DNA of 54,637 nucleotides, from NCBI GenBank assembly GCA_022448945.1, contig JAKVCV010000023.1:1-54637 (forward strand). Direction: 5' to 3'. The stretch comes from Saprospiraceae bacterium. Lineage in GTDB: Bacteria > Bacteroidota > Bacteroidia > Chitinophagales > Saprospiraceae. The notes below the pieces were generated by a model. That model did not search any database. It saw only the letters and a list, made by a program, of their open reading frames with translations, and was not told where the DNA came from. The position numbers and the translations under genes are program-made. Positions 51,866 through 54,637 of this stretch are shown in pieces; within the stretch, counting starts at the first letter, position 1; every line of letters starts with the position of its first letter.

Positions 51866-53968
51866 ATGAAAATAACACATCTATTAATAACACTATTATT
51901 CTATACCCCTTATATCAGATCCCAAACTAATTATACACTAACTGGCGGATCAGGTTCAGGTGCTTCCTACAATATATATACTACATCAATTATAGGAGGA
52001 CTATACCAGGGGGACTCCTTGTCTGGCTATGACATGCAAAACTATAGTTATTCAAATGGTAGAATATATATGTATCAGGGTGACAGCCTCTCAGGTTACA
52101 GCAATAACAATGTTAGCTCATGTAATAGTCTTAACGAATCTGTTTATACTGCATCTAGTGCGGGAGGACAGGGATATGATAGCAGGAGTTATGGTCAGGA
52201 TCATGCAGCAGGATGTTATACAATGGGCAGACCAGAATTCGTATCTATTATAGATGGGAACTGGAATAATATAAACACCTGGGATTGCGGATGCATACCT
52301 GATTCAACTGGAAATATTACTATCAGGCATAATGTTGATGCAAATCATAATTTTAATCTATTAGAAGACAGAACACTCAATATTGATGTGAGCGGAAATC
52401 TTGCTATTTCTGCTTTAGTTAACATTGATGGTAATTTGAACAATAATGGAGAAATTACCGGTGACCTTAATATAACTGGAACATCATCAAGGTTAATGAA
52501 TATAGGAGTAGTAGAAAATCTGTTCATGTTAACATCTGGGACAATCTCAGTAAACGGAGACAGCTATATTCGCAGACTTTTAAAATTATCCAATGGAACA
52601 ATAGCAGCCAATGGCAACAACGTAGTACTGCAAGCATCAAGCATAGGCACTTGTCTGGTACATGATGATGGAGGTCTGACAAGTGGTGATTTTACAGTTG
52701 AACAGTATATTCCTGACGCGGGAAATCCTTATGCAAATATATACTATGCTTCACCAGTGAACAATGCTACTATTGGACAGATTAATGATGATTGCAATAT
52801 GCTTTTAACTGGAAACGCTAATTCCTTTTACTATGACGAAACATCAGGACAGTGGGTAACTCCAGGATCTCTTGCTCATCCTATGGCAAATGGTGAAGGG
52901 TTTTACCAATACGCTTATGTTGGCTCTGGCTCTGGTTATGATAATATTTTTGACTTTACCGGAGAATTAAATACAGGTAACATTACTACTCCGATTAGCA
53001 ATACAGGTAATGGTGGTGGCTGGAATATCATAGGAAATCCTTATCCCTCGCCCATAAACTTGACTGATTTATGGGGTGTTAATACTAATCCAGCGGTTTA
53101 CTACAGATATAATGGCAGTTCATATAATAGCTTTATTGCTCCTATAGGGTTAAGTAATCCTCCAGGATTAACAGCCAATGTTCCAATCATGCAGGGTTTT
53201 TGGGTAAACGCAGGTACTTTTAATACAATATCCTTTGATAACAGTATCCGCATAACAGATCCTGCAGACACCGTAGATAACTTTACTAAGCACACATTGC
53301 CATTATTCCGTTTAGCAATGGAACATCAGTCTGAACGTATTACTTCTGTTGTTTACTTCTTCAATGAAGCAACCGATGATATTGACGAGAACTACGATGC
53401 ATTATATCTGGATGGAGATAATTCATTCCAATTTGCTACAAAAACAGGTAATACCAATATGAGTATTAATGGGTTACCTGAATTGGTTGGATTAACAGAT
53501 ACGATACCGCTATATACAGAAATAACAACATTAGGTAATTACACAATATCACTGACAGAAATTTCTAACTTCCCAAGTGGTTCTAAGATTATGTTACAAG
53601 ATCTGTTGTTGTCCGTTTCTCATGATCTTACTAAGGGAGACTATAGCTATATCGGAAATCCGGTTGAGGGCAATGACAGATTTATTATTACTTTATTATC
53701 AACCCTTGTCAATACTGATAAAATTGAAGATGAAACTAAATTCGAAGCATATCGATGTTTTGATAATCTATGTGTTTCATTTTCAAAAGTGCTGGAAAAA
53801 AATACAGCTATAAACATATACAATGTATTGGGACAAACAATTTTCTCTTCAACACTCCAAAAAGGAAAACAATTCTGTAACATCGAGAAAGCAAACTTGT
53901 CTGGCACTAATGTATACTTTATTGACATAGAGGGATATGAAAAAACCACAAAAATAGTCTGGGAGTAA
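51866..53968 (+). CDS. Large surface protein with T9SS type A sorting domain
   Basis: 700 aa; signal peptide to about 19 (YTPYIRS/QT). A Gly/Ser/Tyr-rich N-terminus (25-110) holds YQGDSLSGY twice (residues 47-55 and 70-78). A strand-rich middle (140-320) has parallel-beta-like repeats (LNIDVSGNLAISAL, NIDGNLNNNGEITG). Then follow a domain with NIIGNPYPSPINLTDLWGV and a further beta domain, and the end is a type A sorting domain (KVLEKNTAINIYNVLGQTIF to KTTKIVWE). It is exported by T9SS and surface-held. The function is unknown; adhesion is likely. Confidence 0.8.
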   Translation: MKITHLLITLLFYTPYIRSQTNYTLTGGSGSGASYNIYTTSIIGGLYQGDSLSGYDMQNYSYSNGRIYMYQGDSLSGYSNNNVSSCNSLNESVYTASSAGGQGYDSRSYGQDHAAGCYTMGRPEFVSIIDGNWNNINTWDCGCIPDSTGNITIRHNVDANHNFNLLEDRTLNIDVSGNLAISALVNIDGNLNNNGEITGDLNITGTSSRLMNIGVVENLFMLTSGTISVNGDSYIRRLLKLSNGTIAANGNNVVLQASSIGTCLVHDDGGLTSGDFTVEQYIPDAGNPYANIYYASPVNNATIGQINDDCNMLLTGNANSFYYDETSGQWVTPGSLAHPMANGEGFYQYAYVGSGSGYDNIFDFTGELNTGNITTPISNTGNGGGWNIIGNPYPSPINLTDLWGVNTNPAVYYRYNGSSYNSFIAPIGLSNPPGLTANVPIMQGFWVNAGTFNTISFDNSIRITDPADTVDNFTKHTLPLFRLAMEHQSERITSVVYFFNEATDDIDENYDALYLDGDNSFQFATKTGNTNMSINGLPELVGLTDTIPLYTEITTLGNYTISLTEISNFPSGSKIMLQDLLLSVSHDLTKGDYSYIGNPVEGNDRFIITLLSTLVNTDKIEDETKFEAYRCFDNLCVSFSKVLEKNTAINIYNVLGQTIFSSTLQKGKQFCNIEKANLSGTNVYFIDIEGYEKTTKIVWE

Positions 53969-54020
53969 AATCCAAAAATAAAAAATAGGATATCCATTTA
54001 GAAACTAAAATATAATTCAC

Positions 54021-54637
54021 ATGAAAAAGACATTATCCATTTTAAGTCTCTTACTGTTTAGCGCAACAATATTTGCACAAACAGTTCCACAAGGAATTAA
54101 TTACCAGGCCGTAGCAAGAGATGCTACGGGTAATGAAATTACCAACCAATCTTTAATTGTTCAACTTTCTATTTTATCAGGAAGTGCGACTGGCACAGTA
54201 AGTTGGCAAGAAACGCATGCTGTATCGACCAATGATTATGGTTTGTTTACAGCGATTATAGGTCAGGGAACTTCGACAGGATCTGGTTCAGTCGCAACAT
54301 TTGATGCTGTTGACTGGGGGGCTACTACCCATTACTTAAAAGTAGAGATAGATGATGGAGGAGGAACTTATATAGATATGGGCACAACAACCTTTATGAG
54401 TGTTCCTTATGCTTTGCAATCAGGTGATGATGGTGATTGGAGTGTTTCAGGTAATAATATTCATAATGCAAATTCCGGTAATGTGGGAATTGGAACTTCA
54501 TCTCCAATTGCAGAACTACATTTAAATGGTGGCCGCTTTTTGTTTTCTTTAGATGATCCATCATATCATTCATATATTAACTTAAATAACACAAATCATA
54601 GCCTCAGATTTCAAACATCTGGTTCTGCCTTTGCTTC
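54021..54637 (+). CDS. Secreted protein of the NYQAVAR type (3' end outside window)
   Basis: The frame opens with an ATG at 54021 and is still open at the window end (205 codons). A signal peptide (MKKTLSILSLLLFSATIFAQ) is followed by the phrase VPQGINYQAVARDATGNEIT, a start often seen in large surface proteins of Bacteroidota, then a beta domain with VSWQETHAVSTNDYGLF, VDWGATTHYLKVEIDD and SVPYALQSGDDG, and GNVGIGTSSPIAELHLNG, which resembles the trimeric-stalk region before a tail-fibre-like endosialidase chaperone. It comes 52 bases after the T9SS-sorted gene and probably belongs to the same transcript. The C-terminus is unseen. Confidence 0.8.
   Translation, partial: MKKTLSILSLLLFSATIFAQTVPQGINYQAVARDATGNEITNQSLIVQLSILSGSATGTVSWQETHAVSTNDYGLFTAIIGQGTSTGSGSVATFDAVDWGATTHYLKVEIDDGGGTYIDMGTTTFMSVPYALQSGDDGDWSVSGNNIHNANSGNVGIGTSSPIAELHLNGGRFLFSLDDPSYHSYINLNNTNHSLRFQTSGSAFA

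Noticed and set aside
1-54637. CRISPR arrays, insertion sequences, prophage, rRNA and tRNA genes
   Set aside because: No regularly spaced repeats, transposase or integrase frames, or RNA-gene signatures were found in reading both strands.

Overview
The window is AT-rich (about one third G+C by eye) and looks like the chromosome of a free-living member of the Bacteroidota. Several secreted proteins end in type IX secretion (T9SS) sorting domains: type A on the genes at 9040, 32302, 43588 and 51866, and a gliding-motility (CHU_C, type B) domain on the gene at 25956. There are OmpA-like proteins, a TonB-receptor-like barrel, and promoter boxes of the Bacteroidota type (TTTG and TAnnTTTG). Ribosome binding sites of the Shine-Dalgarno type are not evident. 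I found no rRNA, tRNA, CRISPR array, insertion sequence or prophage. The two edge genes are cut by the window.

Layout. 1-3.5 kb: the end of a protein with a split LysM-like tail, then a G+C-richer pair (a DUF5685-like protein with a cysteine-rich tail, and a mevalonate-kinase-like GHMP kinase). 3.5-5.8 kb: an ABC-2 exporter (permease and ATPase). 5.9-8.9 kb: two divergent leucine-rich-repeat genes, one with a BRCT-like domain. 9-16 kb: an MbnP-like secreted protein, a Wzx/MATE-type flippase, an OmpA protein, a membrane protein with three winged-helix-like repeats, a ZIP zinc transporter and RecR. 16.4-25.7 kb: a full-length SLC4-type bicarbonate transporter with an EIIA-like cytoplasmic domain, a ComM/YifB ATPase, a GDSL-like esterase, an unknown membrane protein, a 57-aa membrane peptide, and a P450 plus metallo-beta-lactamase-fold pair.

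25.9-36 kb: a PKD/gliding-motility protein, a degenerate OmpA protein, a class 3 lipase, an AMP-ligase homologue lacking its P-loop, a T9SS hydrolase and an outer-membrane barrel. 36.2-42.2 kb: SixA-like phosphatase, a TonB-receptor relic, Tex, and two GH1 glycosidases flanking a 68-aa protein, all on the minus strand. 42.4-46 kb: three alpha/beta hydrolases in a row. 46-54.6 kb: a DUF3857 protein, ParB without ParA, a TPR protein, and a surface-protein run (SUMF1-like, T9SS-sorted, and a truncated protein of the NYQAVAR type).

Taken together the window is a mix of housekeeping genes (recR, tex, parB, comM, ABC, zupT-like) and a large secreted and outer-membrane hydrolase repertoire. The items most worth following are the metazoan-like SLC4 transporter with EIIA domain, the DUF5685/GHMP-kinase pair, the LRR-BRCT protein with its divergent LRR partner, the triple winged-helix membrane protein, and several enzyme homologues that have lost key catalytic residues. 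I saw no single unmistakable new defence or biosynthetic system.
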